A stretch of 64,000 nucleotides of DNA from positions 186,001 to 250,000 of the forward strand of contig CAWALU010000002.1 of NCBI GenBank assembly GCA_963782985.1, given 5' to 3'. Of this stretch, positions 52,767-61,942 are shown piece after piece. Each line of letters starts with the position of its first letter. Within the stretch, counting starts at the first letter, position 1. The notes beneath the pieces were generated by a model. It saw only the letters and a list, made by a program, of their open reading frames with translations, was not told where the DNA came from and did no database searches. A program made the translations under genes and the position numbers. The stretch comes from CAVSWT01 sp963782985 (lineage in GTDB: Bacteria > Bacteroidota > Ignavibacteria > Ignavibacteriales > Ignavibacteriaceae).

Positions 52767-53663
52767 TTACAATGTAATACCGATTGCGAAAAGAATCCCA
52801 AATAATGCTGAAAATTTCGCCGTCAACTCTAAAGTTTTATTTAATTGAATGCCGTCAAAAGTATATAACATTTTAATTAATTTAATTGCTAGGGGTAAAG
52901 ATAAATAGGGAAGAAAAATTATCACGTTAAATTGAAAAAATAAGTAGAGCAGCGCTGGAATTACAAAAGATAAAATCAGCAAAAATATGAATTGATATTT
53001 TGTGAAAGTTCTACCGAGCAGTACCGCTAATGTTTTTTTATTTGCCGCTTTATCTTCTTCAATATCTCTAAAATTATTTATAACCAAAATGTTTGTAATT
53101 AAAGCGCCGACGGGAATGGAAGCAAGTATAGAAATTAAATTTATTGTACGAGAATGTAAGTAATAAGTAAATACAGTTCCGACAATTCCAAAAAATAAAA
53201 AAACAAAAACGTCGCCAAGCCCATTGTAGGCTAATGGGAAAGGACCCGCAGTATATGCAATGCCGGCTATTATTGAAAAAATGCCTACGACTAAAATTAT
53301 TACGCCCGCTTCATTTACAAGATACAATCCAAGCAGAAACGCGATACCGAAAACAAAAATAATTCCGAGTTTCATTTCTTTTACAGAAATTAATCCGGAA
53401 GCTAAAACACGAACAGGACCTTTGCGTTTTTCATTATCAGCTCCTTTATGAAAATCATATAAATCATTTGTAAAGTTTGTTCCTACTTGAATTAGTGTTG
53501 AGCAGAGAAGAGCAACAAACGAATAAATAAAAATAAATTTTCCTTCGCTTATCGCTAAAGCTGAACCAACGATAACCGGGACCACCGCTGCCAGCAATGT
53601 TCTCGGGCGGCTTGCTAAAATCCAACTTTGAAGCTTTGAATTGGGGAGCGAAACACTATTCAT
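52767..53663 (-). CDS. menA: 1,4-dihydroxy-2-naphthoate polyprenyltransferase
   Basis: Inner-membrane UbiA-family prenyltransferase attaching the isoprenoid tail to DHNA. 298 residues, about nine membrane helices. Both Asp-rich motifs are visible: NFTNDLYDFHKGAD (about 63-76) and NNFRDIEEDKAANKKTL (about 196-212). It lies 29 bases after menB. Confidence 0.93.
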   Translation of the reverse strand: MNSVSLPNSKLQSWILASRPRTLLAAVVPVIVGSALAISEGKFIFIYSFVALLCSTLIQVGTNFTNDLYDFHKGADNEKRKGPVRVLASGLISVKEMKLGIIFVFGIAFLLGLYLVNEAGVIILVVGIFSIIAGIAYTAGPFPLAYNGLGDVFVFLFFGIVGTVFTYYLHSRTINLISILASIPVGALITNILVINNFRDIEEDKAANKKTLAVLLGRTFTKYQFIFLLILSFVIPALLYLFFQFNVIIFLPYLSLPLAIKLIKMLYTFDGIQLNKTLELTAKFSALFGILFAIGITL

Positions 53664-53692
53664 TACTTTTATATCTACTTTAAATTAATTTA

Positions 53693-54526
53693 TTATGGGA
53701 GTTTAGGAAATTTATTAAACTCGGGTTTTCTTTTTTCTAAATATGCTTTTTTGCCTTCCTGAGCTTCTTCACTCATATAATAAAGAAGAGTTGCATTGCC
53801 GGCTAACTCTTGAATTCCGGCTTGACCATCAAGCTCCGCATTAAACGCTGATTTTAAAAGTCTAATTGAAAGCGGGCTGTGCTGTAATATTTCCTTAGCC
53901 CATTGAACTCCTTCTTCTTCTAATTTTTCAACCGGGACAACTTTATTTACAAGTCCCATTTTTTCCGCTTCAACCGCATTGTACTGGCGGCATAAATACC
54001 AAATTTCGCGCGCTTTTTTCTGTCCCACAATTCTTGCAAGATAGCTCGAACCGAAGCCGCCGTCAAAGCTGCCTACTTTTGGACCTGTTTGCCCAAAGAT
54101 AGCGTTCTCCGCCGCGATAGTTAAATCGCAAATTACATGCAGGACATGTCCTCCGCCAATTGCATATCCCGCCACTAAAGCTATAACCGGCTTTGGCATA
54201 CTTCTAATTAATTTTTGAAGATCGAGAACATTTAACCTGGGAACACCATCTTTACCCACATAACCCTGGTCTCCTCTAATTCTCTGATCGCCGCCGGAAC
54301 AAAAAGCATACTTGCCATCTTTAGCCGGTCCGTATCCGGTTAATAAAACAACTCCAATCTCCTGATCTTCGCGCGCATCTGAAAAAGCGTTATACATTTC
54401 AATAACTGTTTCTGGTCGAAAAGCATTTCTAACTTCCGGACGATTAATCGTTATCTTGGCGATGCCTTCCATTTTTTCATAAATAATATCAGAGTACTCA
54501 TTCGCCTTAGTCCAATTAAATGACAT
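53693..54526 (-). CDS. menB: 1,4-dihydroxy-2-naphthoyl-CoA synthase
   Basis: Crotonase-fold enzyme closing the second ring of menaquinone (Dieckmann-type cyclisation of o-succinylbenzoyl-CoA). 277 residues. CSGGDQRIRGDQGYVG (about 73-88) and VAGYAIGGGHVLH (about 118-130) are MenB features that separate it from general enoyl-CoA hydratases, and GPKVGSFDGGFGSSYLAR is highly conserved in MenB. AAGGA lies 8 bases before the start. Confidence 0.95.
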   Translation of the reverse strand: MSFNWTKANEYSDIIYEKMEGIAKITINRPEVRNAFRPETVIEMYNAFSDAREDQEIGVVLLTGYGPAKDGKYAFCSGGDQRIRGDQGYVGKDGVPRLNVLDLQKLIRSMPKPVIALVAGYAIGGGHVLHVICDLTIAAENAIFGQTGPKVGSFDGGFGSSYLARIVGQKKAREIWYLCRQYNAVEAEKMGLVNKVVPVEKLEEEGVQWAKEILQHSPLSIRLLKSAFNAELDGQAGIQELAGNATLLYYMSEEAQEGKKAYLEKRKPEFNKFPKLP

Positions 54527-54555
54527 ATTAAAATCCTTGTATATTTTAAGAGTTA

Positions 54556-54563
54556 CAAAAATA
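54556..54563 (-). promoter_or_regulatory. Possible -10 box of a menB promoter
   Basis: TATTTTTG on the minus strand matches TAnnTTTG exactly, 30 bases before menB. The element 17 bases upstream (TTCAAT) is a poor -35. It would let menBAE be expressed despite the toxin-antitoxin remnant separating it from menFDH. Confidence 0.35.
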
Positions 54564-54671
54564 TCTAAAAGTTATGAAAGATTGAATGAAATAGATTGTT
54601 TTATTAAAAGTGAATTTTTAGATTTGTGATGCATCAGAAGAATTCACCAATCAAAATCTTGAATAAATTGT

Positions 54672-54986
54672 ATTATTGATATAATAGAAAATCTTTCAAA
54701 AAATATTTCCGAAAAGTTATCAACTTATTGTCGAGTAAATAGAATAACCAGACTCGCTGTCTTTGGATCTTATGCTAAAAATACATTTTATAATGAGAGC
54801 GATCTTGATTTGCTTATTGAGTTTGAAAAAGAGGAAAAGCCCGGTTATCTTACAATTGTCCGCATACAAAGGGAACTTTCAGAATTATTTGACAAAAAAG
54901 TTGATTTGCGTACGCCGCAGGAAATTAGCAAATATTTCCGAGATGATGTAGTAAGAGAATCTGTAGTTCAGTATGTCGCAAAGTGA
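54672..54986 (+). pseudogene. MntA-type nucleotidyltransferase antitoxin, without a standard start codon
   Basis: An open frame of 104 codons with FGSYAKNTFYNESDLDLLIEF: the GS(x10)DxD signature of minimal nucleotidyltransferases that AMPylate HEPN toxins. The frame is closed upstream by TGA and contains no ATG, GTG or TTG before the domain; the natural start position is an ATT (54672 or 54675, before Asp-Ile-Ile-Glu). Either ATT is used or the start was lost. It overlaps the HEPN gene by 14 bases, as in intact MntA-HepT pairs. On the opposite strand to the men genes and of different gene content, so probably acquired. Confidence 0.7.
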
Positions 54987-55322
54987 TATAATAAGAATAC
55001 AGCATATGATTGATGCTTGCAATGAAGCCATTTTTTTTGCGGACGATAAAACGCGAGACGACATTGCAAATAATAGAATGCTAGTTCTTTCAGTTATCAA
55101 AGAGCTTGAGATAATTGGCGAAGCCGCTTCCAAAATTTCTAAGAAATTAATTGATCAAAATCAAGATATCCCTGGAAGGATATAATTGGAATGAGGAATC
55201 ACCTAGTACACGGATATTTTGAAGTTGATTTTGATCTGGTATGGAGTACTTTGTAAAAAGACATACCATTACTTATCAATTTATTGAAGGAATTAATCAA
55301 AAAAGTAAAATCCATTCTTTGA
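54973..55322 (+). pseudogene. HepT-type HEPN toxin, inactivated by a frameshift and a stop
   Basis: Begins MSQSDIIRIQHMIDACNEAI, typical of HepT. After DIP near 55173 one T is missing (CCTGG for CCTTGG); in the next frame the protein continues WKDIIGMRNHLVHGYFEVD, with the RNase motif RX4HXY (RNHLVHGY). A TAA at 55254-55256 then interrupts the last helix, which goes on as KDIPLLINLLKELIKK to the natural stop at 55320-55322. Two independent lesions make decay more likely than error. As read, the product would be a 70-residue fragment lacking the active site. Confidence 0.82.
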
Positions 55323-55328
55323 AATAAA

Positions 55329-56153
55329 TTAAAATTGAAGCAATAATTTATTTACAGCTCCAACAAATTTTCCCGGCTCTTCGAGATGGGTATTATGTCC
55401 CGCATTTTTGATAATTGTATGAATTGCATTGGGAATAATGGTAGAGAGCTCTGAGTTTAAAATTGTAAATTTGGTATCAAGTTCGCCGGTAATTAATAAT
55501 GTTTGGGGAAGAAAAGTTTTTAGCGCATTATCATAATTAGGCATAACGCCTGTTCCGAATCCTCTTAGAGAATTTGCTAAACCCACTGCATTGTTTTCTA
55601 ATTTTGATCGCCTAATTTCTTCCAGCTTAGTATTAGAAAATCTTTTTTGTGTGTTGAAGATTTCCATGTTCCTCCAATATTCAATAAACTTTTCCATAGA
55701 ATCATTTAAAATAAATTCAGCAAGCGCTTCATCTTTTTTTATTCTATACATTTTATCATGTTCAGATTTTATTCCTGCCGATGCGCTCTCCAATATTAGA
55801 GCTTTTATTTTTTGAGGATATTTTAAGGCAAATGTCAAAGCGGCTCTTCCGCCCATAGAATAACCAAGTAGGAAAATTTTATTCCCTGTGAAATTTTCAA
55901 TTATAATTTTTAGCTGCTCTGAAATAGATTCTGAATTGTAGTAATTAATATTTCCTGGCGAAGTACTGCTGCCATGTCCAATTAAATCAACGGCGATAGG
56001 GAAGATTGAGGCGGGGAGTTTATCATAAATAAAACTCCAATCTTTTGTGCAACCGGTAAAACCATGAAGAAGGAAAAGGGCAGTCTGTCCTTTCTTAAAC
56101 TGTCTATTTCCAAAATCTACATTAAACGATAATTCATTAATATTGATTGTCAT
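55329..56153 (-). CDS. menH: Alpha/beta hydrolase, SHCHC synthase-like
   Basis: Probably forms SHCHC from the MenD product by eliminating pyruvate. 274 residues. Catalytic Ser in LLGYSMGGRAAL (about 94-105), Asp in LLITGELDTKF, His in NAGHNTHLEEPG (about 251-262), plus FLLHGFTGCTKDW near the N-terminus. The family also includes many unrelated esterases; the assignment leans on its place one base after menD. Length and triad spacing fit MenH. Confidence 0.82.
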   Translation of the reverse strand: MTININELSFNVDFGNRQFKKGQTALFLLHGFTGCTKDWSFIYDKLPASIFPIAVDLIGHGSSTSPGNINYYNSESISEQLKIIIENFTGNKIFLLGYSMGGRAALTFALKYPQKIKALILESASAGIKSEHDKMYRIKKDEALAEFILNDSMEKFIEYWRNMEIFNTQKRFSNTKLEEIRRSKLENNAVGLANSLRGFGTGVMPNYDNALKTFLPQTLLITGELDTKFTILNSELSTIIPNAIHTIIKNAGHNTHLEEPGKFVGAVNKLLLQF

Positions 56154-56154
56154 A

Positions 56155-57930
56155 TTAATCCAAACTTAAAGCGACCTCTTTCCAAAATTTTCTTCTAAGC
56201 TGCAATGATTTTTTCGCATTAGTTTTTACTTCCAGCGCTGAAAACTTTTTTCCTTTTAGAGATAAAATTAATTTTTCAGATAAATCTTTCCAGCTTTCAA
56301 TTAAATGATAATTGCCTCCGTACGCTTCAACAAAAGGTTTAAAATCTAAATTATGTTCAGCAATAAAATAATCTTTAAAAGTTTTTCCATAATCAGAAAT
56401 CGGCAGAACCTCAAAAATTCCACCGCCATTATTATTCACTAAAATTATTGTTAAAGGAATTGAATATCTTTTTGCAGAAAGAAGACCGTTCAAGTCATGA
56501 TAAAAAGCAAGGTCTCCGGTTAATAAAATTGTGGGGTTATTATTTTCAGAAGCAATTCCTAAAGCTGTAGATGTAATACCGTCAATTCCGCTGGCGCCGC
56601 GATTATTAAATATTGTAAAACTTTTATTAGTTTTTGCCGCGAAGTAATCAAAATCCCTAATGGGCATACTGTTGGAAATCATAATTTTTGAATGTTCAGG
56701 AAGTGCATTTAAAATTTCATTTATAATTCTTGGTTCGCTGGGGAAGGAAGAATTTTCAATAGTATCTTTTTTTATTTTTGAAGCTATTTTATCAGCAGAA
56801 ATAAAACATTGCAGCCACGAGTTTTTATTGGTAATACTTTTAAAGTCTGATAACTTATTAAGCATCATTTCGCAAAATATAAATGGTTTACATGCAAAAG
56901 AAGCTGCGGCTCTATTTGAGGGATCGAACCAATCGCCGTATTCATTAATCATAAACCGAAGCGCATTAGTATTTTCTAAATAATTTTCAAGGGCTTTTGA
57001 TGTTACTGTTCTTCCAAACTGTAAAATTATTTCAGGCTGATTATTTTTAGAGAATTTATTTGAACGAAGCAAGGCGTCAAAGTTTGAAATAATATTTCCA
57101 TTGCTGGATTTTCCAAATCTTAATTGAGAAGCTCCATCGGCTAAAATTGGGTAGCCGAGTTTTTCGGAAAGCTGTTTACAATTTTGATGAAAGCTTGCAT
57201 TATAATTTTCCGGACCTGCAATTATAATTCCCTTATCCTTTTTTATAAGATGGTTATATATTTCAGTAAACCATTTTTCAGAATTAATATTTTTATCTTC
57301 ATCTTTAAAAATCTTTTCATCATTTGAAGAATTAGACTTAGCTAATTCAATTAACTTATCATCAATTTCATCCGTGAAAGATTCAGGTTCAAAAGGTTTT
57401 CGGAAAGGAAAATTAATGTGAACCGGTCCGCGCGATCTTATCAAACTTTCATACACGGCTCTTTTTGCAACCGATTTTATGTGCTTAATTCTTTTGGGAA
57501 TCGGCTCTGGCAAGCCTGCGTCAAAAAACCATCTTATATGATTTTTATAAATATTATTTTGATTAATAGTTTGGTTAGCGCCGCAGTCAATTAATTCGGG
57601 AGGTCTATCGGCAGTGCAGACAATTAAAGGAACACGCTGTTGGTATGCTTCAATTATTGCAGGATAAAATTCGGCTGTCGCCGTGCCGGATGTGCAGACT
57701 AATGCAACCGGCGTTTCCGATGCCTTAGCCAAACCCAGGGCAAAAAATCCGCCGCTTCTTTCGTCAATGTGAAGATAAGATTTTATTTTTTTGTTGTTGG
57801 CGAAAGCAAGCGTTAGCGGAGTATTGCGCGAACCCGGAGAGATGCAAACATACTTAACGCCGGATAAAGCAAGTTCATTAACAAAAGTATCCGTCCAAAA
57901 AATATTTCTATTTATTTTTGATTTCATCAT
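56155..57930 (-). CDS. menD: SEPHCHC synthase (2-oxoglutarate-dependent)
   Basis: ThDP enzyme adding a succinyl semialdehyde unit to isochorismate. 591 residues. SPGSRNTPLTLAF (about 32-44), the DERSGGFFALGLAKA segment (about 57-71) with the ThDP-activating Glu, CTSGTATAEFYPAI, and the ThDP/Mg motif GDLAFYHDLNGLLSAKR (about 483-499). Two adjacent ATGs exist at 57930 and 57927. It overlaps menF by 23 bases. Confidence 0.94.
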   Translation of the reverse strand: MMKSKINRNIFWTDTFVNELALSGVKYVCISPGSRNTPLTLAFANNKKIKSYLHIDERSGGFFALGLAKASETPVALVCTSGTATAEFYPAIIEAYQQRVPLIVCTADRPPELIDCGANQTINQNNIYKNHIRWFFDAGLPEPIPKRIKHIKSVAKRAVYESLIRSRGPVHINFPFRKPFEPESFTDEIDDKLIELAKSNSSNDEKIFKDEDKNINSEKWFTEIYNHLIKKDKGIIIAGPENYNASFHQNCKQLSEKLGYPILADGASQLRFGKSSNGNIISNFDALLRSNKFSKNNQPEIILQFGRTVTSKALENYLENTNALRFMINEYGDWFDPSNRAAASFACKPFIFCEMMLNKLSDFKSITNKNSWLQCFISADKIASKIKKDTIENSSFPSEPRIINEILNALPEHSKIMISNSMPIRDFDYFAAKTNKSFTIFNNRGASGIDGITSTALGIASENNNPTILLTGDLAFYHDLNGLLSAKRYSIPLTIILVNNNGGGIFEVLPISDYGKTFKDYFIAEHNLDFKPFVEAYGGNYHLIESWKDLSEKLILSLKGKKFSALEVKTNAKKSLQLRRKFWKEVALSLD

Positions 57931-59338
57931 TCAGTAAGTTACGAATAGTTTTAAGTTTAAGTTCTGTTTCAGCAAATTCAAGGTCCGGATTTGAACCTTT
58001 GACAATTCCGCAGCCGGCATAAGCTGTAAGTTTTTTCTTATTTAAAGTGGCAGATCGAATAGCAACGGCAAACTCACCCTCGCCGTCAAAATTAAGCCAG
58101 CCAATTATGCCGCTGTATAAACCTCTATTATGTGTTTCCAGTTTTTTTATTACGTGAAGCGCTTCGGTTGTGGGCATTCCGCATACCGCCGGAGTAGGAA
58201 ATAATTCTTTTATAATTGAAAGTATAGAACTGCCTTCATTTATTTTTACGGAAAATTTTGTAATTAGATGCTGAATGTTAGCCAGCTTTCTGATTGAAGG
58301 TGTACTTAGTTTTATTTCATCTTTGGTGAAGTTTGAAATAATCTTTTTAATATGATTAACTACAAAATTATGTTCAATCAAATCTTTATTATTTTTTAAT
58401 AACTCATTTTCTATTTTCTTATCCTCGTCTTCATTACTTCCTCTCTGCGCAGAACCTGCCAGAGCATCAATTTCAATTTTACCATTAATAAAATTTGCTA
58501 ATTTTTCCGGCGCGGCTCCGAAGAAAAAAGTTTTATTTTTATTAATTACAAACACATAACAATGCGGATATTGTTTCTTCAAATCCAAAATAAATTTATT
58601 AATATCCGGCTCATCAGAAAGCGCGTATTCAACTTTTCTGCTGATTACTACTTTTTCAATTTCACCGTCTTCAATTTTATCCAGCGCTTGCTGAATTATC
58701 TGCTTCCATTTTTTTTTGTCTTTTGGCGAAGACCCTGTTTCCGCAATTAATGAAAAATTAATTCCTTTTTTTGCCGGCTCATTTACCTTTTCAAAAAGAG
58801 ATTCAATCTTAGTTTTAAATTTGTCAGTTGCTTTATTTAAACTTGAGGCGCCTGAGAAAATAAAATTATAAATTAAATAAAAATTATTTTCGATCTTCAA
58901 ATAAACTATTTCCGGAACGGACAAATCACAGTCGTCAAAATTTTTCCAATCATCGTCGGAATGCTCTACCATAAATTTAAATGAACCTACAAATAAAGGG
59001 ATTCTTTTGCCGCCGATAACCTCCCAATTATTTATAAAATTATTTTTCCATTCGTTCATTTTTTTTTCCGCTGCCGCAAACCTACCTTCGCCTTTTTCTG
59101 AAATAGAAATAGCCTCGTCTATTCCCGCAAAGGAAAAATTCTCGGCGGGTTTTTCAAGATAAAATGATTTGCTAAATTTAGCGGGAATGGAATGAGGCTC
59201 AAGTATTATTGTTTGTTGATCGATAGAAGCGGCATAACTGATCAGAAAGTTATTCGGATTATTTTTCAAATTTATTTTTTTTTCGGAAAGAAAATTTGAA
59301 AAAGAATTTACTAAATCGGTTATAGAATAAGGCATCAC
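57908..59338 (-). CDS. menF: Isochorismate synthase
   Basis: Converts chorismate to isochorismate, the entry step of the o-succinylbenzoate menaquinone route. 476 residues; a variable N-terminal half and the chorismate-binding domain (about 210-470) with GSAQRGSNEDED, HNFVVNHIKKII, LFPTPAVCGMPTTEAL (about 386-401) and NRGLYSGIIGWLN. First gene of the cluster. A TATATTTA -10-like box lies about 20 bases before the start. Confidence 0.92.
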   Translation of the reverse strand: MMPYSITDLVNSFSNFLSEKKINLKNNPNNFLISYAASIDQQTIILEPHSIPAKFSKSFYLEKPAENFSFAGIDEAISISEKGEGRFAAAEKKMNEWKNNFINNWEVIGGKRIPLFVGSFKFMVEHSDDDWKNFDDCDLSVPEIVYLKIENNFYLIYNFIFSGASSLNKATDKFKTKIESLFEKVNEPAKKGINFSLIAETGSSPKDKKKWKQIIQQALDKIEDGEIEKVVISRKVEYALSDEPDINKFILDLKKQYPHCYVFVINKNKTFFFGAAPEKLANFINGKIEIDALAGSAQRGSNEDEDKKIENELLKNNKDLIEHNFVVNHIKKIISNFTKDEIKLSTPSIRKLANIQHLITKFSVKINEGSSILSIIKELFPTPAVCGMPTTEALHVIKKLETHNRGLYSGIIGWLNFDGEGEFAVAIRSATLNKKKLTAYAGCGIVKGSNPDLEFAETELKLKTIRNLLNDEIKNK

Positions 59339-59357
59339 ATTTACAATTTTATTGGCA

Positions 59358-59388
59358 TAAATATAAATTATATAGCAAAAGTTTCCAA
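59358..59388 (-). promoter_or_regulatory. Putative promoter of menF
   Basis: On the minus strand TTGGAA (59383-59388), 17-base spacer, TATATTTA (59358-59365), one mismatch from TAnnTTTG. It would place the transcription start about 13 bases before the menF ATG. Confidence 0.45.
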
Positions 59389-59420
59389 TTTACTGCGGCA
59401 CGATTTATCATAAATTCAAT

Positions 59421-60377
59421 TTAAAAAAATAAATCTTCTTCAATTGTGTCTAAAATTTTAAGATAGCTGTCATATCTTTCTATGGTTATCAATTCGTCTT
59501 CAACAACTTGAATTATAGCGCAGCCCGGTTCGTGTTCGTGAGTGCAAGTATTGAATCTGCAATTAGAAAGATAATCTTTGAACTCCACAAAATAATGTCC
59601 CAGGTCTTCCTTTTTAATTCCGTACGGATCAATTTCTCTTATGCCGGGCGTATCTATAATAAAAGTTTCATTATCAATTTTGGTAAGCAAACTTGTGACA
59701 GTTGTATGAATTCCCTTATTGGTGGAAGCGCTGATTTTACCAATGGCTAAATTTAAAGCGGGGAAGAGTAAATTAATTAATGATGATTTGCCTACGCCTG
59801 ATTGTCCCCAAAATAAATTTTTATTTCCGCGAATTAAATTTCTTAATTCGTCAATACCCTCGTTTGTAATTTTACTTGTGGCAACAACTGTGTAGCCTAA
59901 AGATGAGTAAAGTGATTTCCAATATTCTATTTCGCCTTCTTCATCAAGGTCCTTTTTATTTATTATGATTATAGAATTGATGTGAGAACTTTCCCCAGCG
60001 ACCAAAAGTCTGTCTAAAACTTTATTATTGAACTCAGGTTTTTTAACGCTTGTAATGATAAAAAAATTATCAATGTTTGACGCAATAATTTGCTCTAACC
60101 TTTCGCCGCGTTTGCCGCTGCCTTTTATTTTAGGAGCCTTGCGGGAAATATAATTTTTTCTTGATTTAATTTTGTGAATAACTCCAGTGCCGTCTTCGTT
60201 TAAATCAAATTCAACATTATCGCCGACTGCTACAATATCAGTTAAATAGAGCTTATCTTTTTTAAGATTAAACTCTTTTTTAAATCTTCCTTTTAAGCTG
60301 CACCTTATTTCATTATCGTTATCTTCGCGCAGCGCGTAATAATCTTTGCTTTCTATTCTGGTAACAATTCCCTTAAT
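59421..60377 (-). CDS. rsgA: Ribosome small-subunit-dependent GTPase A, apparent ATT start
   Basis: Circularly permuted GTPase that checks 30S subunit maturation. About 318 residues from the chosen start. Order: OB-fold (about 1-75; GIVTRIESKDYYAL), G4 IIINKKDLDE, G1 GQSGVGKSSLIN, G3 DTPGIREIDPYG, then the zinc site CRFNTCTHEHEPGC. The reading frame is open up to a TAG just upstream but has no ATG, GTG or TTG at the expected N-terminus. The expected Met (M-KGIVTRIES) is an ATT at 60375-60377, with a strong AGGAG 6 bases upstream. An internal TTG at 60005 would remove the OB-fold and G-domain start, so I reject it. Confidence 0.9.
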   Translation of the reverse strand: MKGIVTRIESKDYYALREDNDNEIRCSLKGRFKKEFNLKKDKLYLTDIVAVGDNVEFDLNEDGTGVIHKIKSRKNYISRKAPKIKGSGKRGERLEQIIASNIDNFFIITSVKKPEFNNKVLDRLLVAGESSHINSIIIINKKDLDEEGEIEYWKSLYSSLGYTVVATSKITNEGIDELRNLIRGNKNLFWGQSGVGKSSLINLLFPALNLAIGKISASTNKGIHTTVTSLLTKIDNETFIIDTPGIREIDPYGIKKEDLGHYFVEFKDYLSNCRFNTCTHEHEPGCAIIQVVEDELITIERYDSYLKILDTIEEDLFF

Positions 60378-60434
60378 AATATTCTCCTAAAATATTTTTT
60401 ATTTTGATGTTCAATAATAGCTAATATTTAAAAT

Positions 60435-60460
60435 AAAAAACGCCATAAAAAATTATGGCG
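60435..60460 (-). terminator. Intrinsic terminator after the FadL-type gene
   Basis: CGCCATAA and TTATGGCG form a perfect 8-bp stem with a four-base loop, followed on the minus strand by TTTTTTATTT. It lies 28 bases after the stop of the outer-membrane transporter and ahead of rsgA. Confidence 0.8.
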
Positions 60461-60487
60461 CTTAAAATTAAAACATAAAGAAAAACA

Positions 60488-61942
60488 TTAAAAACGGTAA
60501 GTGAGTGTTAACATAAAATGATTATCTGAGATTTCCTGAAAAGTACGCGAAACATTGAAATCATAATTATCCCCATAATCTTTCCACCAGCCATGAGCAT
60601 AAGCTGCGTCTATACCAATGGTTTCCTCGGCAAGAAATCCGATGCCGGTTGTAAAATATTTTTTATCGTATTCTGAAGGATCATTTTTATAAGCTGAAGG
60701 CATTGCCATAAATCCCGCTCTGACACGCAAGCCAACTTGAGGAATGGTATATTCTAAACCAAGGTTATAATTTAAAACCGCGCCAAGCTGATCTTTAATT
60801 TTTTTATTTTGCTCTTCAATGTATGATTGGCTTAGACCGCTTCCGTTATCAAATTTAGTTTGAGAATAATCCACCAGTTTTCCATCTGCGCTAAAAATTA
60901 ATCCCATATAATTAACCGAAAAGCCCGCTCCAAATTGGAACGGAGTTACTACATCGTATTCAACTTTATCGCTGTAGTCTTCAGTGATTAAATTATAAGT
61001 TTGACCGGAGCCAAATTTACTGCTTCCATTTACTGTAAATTCTTCTTTGATGGAATACGTTTTGGGGAATTGAACTGTAAATCCAACTCTTCCATAATTA
61101 TTAATTTGATAAAGCATTCCAATTTTTGCATCCCATCCGGCGATATCCCAATTTAAAATTCTATTAAAATAGAATGTTTGGAAATCTCTGCTGTTGGGAT
61201 TTCCAGGATCAGTTTCACCTTGATAAATATTTTGTGTATCATCTTCATAATAATCGTTTACAGATTTAAAACCGCCTGTATGAATATTTAAATTACCGCC
61301 AATGAAGAAATTCCTTGCCGCTTCAACTGCGCCGGAGAAAGTCCAATTATCAAGCGAGCCTTCATTAGCAACATCTCCGCTTTGGTTTAGCATTCCAATT
61401 ATTGGCGTAACAAAATTTGAATCGGTTAGATATAAATCATAAGGAATGTTTGTATTATTTAAACTTTGAATCATCGAAGTATTTCCTGAATTAAAACCAT
61501 CAAACTTAAATCCGCCGTTTAATTCAGTTGTTTTGCTATATGATAACCCGAACACCAAACTTCCCTGCATTGTGGGAAAAGGGAAAGCGAAACTAATTCG
61601 ATTTAAATCTGTACTGCTGTTATCAAATTTTGAAGACGAGTTCATAAATGTAATATCATTTTTAAAACTTGCATATTCAAACCCGCCGGAAAGTTCTAAC
61701 CTTTTTAATAATCCATAACCGGCGGGATTAAAATAAGCCGCAGAAGCGTCATCGCTTAAACCTAAATATGCGTTTCCCATTCCCAATGCTCTTGCATTTG
61801 AACCTAGTCCGGAATATCCTAACCTTAAAGCATCATTAATATTTTGAGCAAAAATATTGGCAAAAAATATGACGCTGAATAAAATTGTAAGCTTAAGAAA
61901 ATTTGAAAACTGGAATCGACTGCTATATGAAAAGCCTCTCAT
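60488..61942 (-). CDS. Outer-membrane transporter, OmpP1/FadL family
   Basis: 484 residues: a long signal region (about 1-32), then NARALGMGNAYLGLSDDASAAYFNPAGYGLLKRLELSG-type start (about 48-85), diagnostic of FadL/TodX/PorV-like barrels, and a beta-barrel ending in MLTLTYRF with a C-terminal aromatic. The family imports hydrophobic molecules such as long-chain fatty acids or hydrocarbons. Its ATG overlaps the stop of the preceding lipoprotein gene by one base (TAATG), so translation is coupled. Confidence 0.85.
   Translation of the reverse strand: MRGFSYSSRFQFSNFLKLTILFSVIFFANIFAQNINDALRLGYSGLGSNARALGMGNAYLGLSDDASAAYFNPAGYGLLKRLELSGGFEYASFKNDITFMNSSSKFDNSSTDLNRISFAFPFPTMQGSLVFGLSYSKTTELNGGFKFDGFNSGNTSMIQSLNNTNIPYDLYLTDSNFVTPIIGMLNQSGDVANEGSLDNWTFSGAVEAARNFFIGGNLNIHTGGFKSVNDYYEDDTQNIYQGETDPGNPNSRDFQTFYFNRILNWDIAGWDAKIGMLYQINNYGRVGFTVQFPKTYSIKEEFTVNGSSKFGSGQTYNLITEDYSDKVEYDVVTPFQFGAGFSVNYMGLIFSADGKLVDYSQTKFDNGSGLSQSYIEEQNKKIKDQLGAVLNYNLGLEYTIPQVGLRVRAGFMAMPSAYKNDPSEYDKKYFTTGIGFLAEETIGIDAAYAHGWWKDYGDNYDFNVSRTFQEISDNHFMLTLTYRF

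Noticed and set aside
54763..54951. 62-codon plus-strand ORF in the toxin-antitoxin region
   Set aside because: It lies out of frame within the MNT coding frame, which shows a clear GS(x10)DxD motif.
59421..60005. Short RsgA of 194 residues starting at an internal TTG
   Set aside because: The same frame continues upstream with the OB-fold and the first part of the GTPase domain, and a strong ribosome site fits the ATT at 60377.
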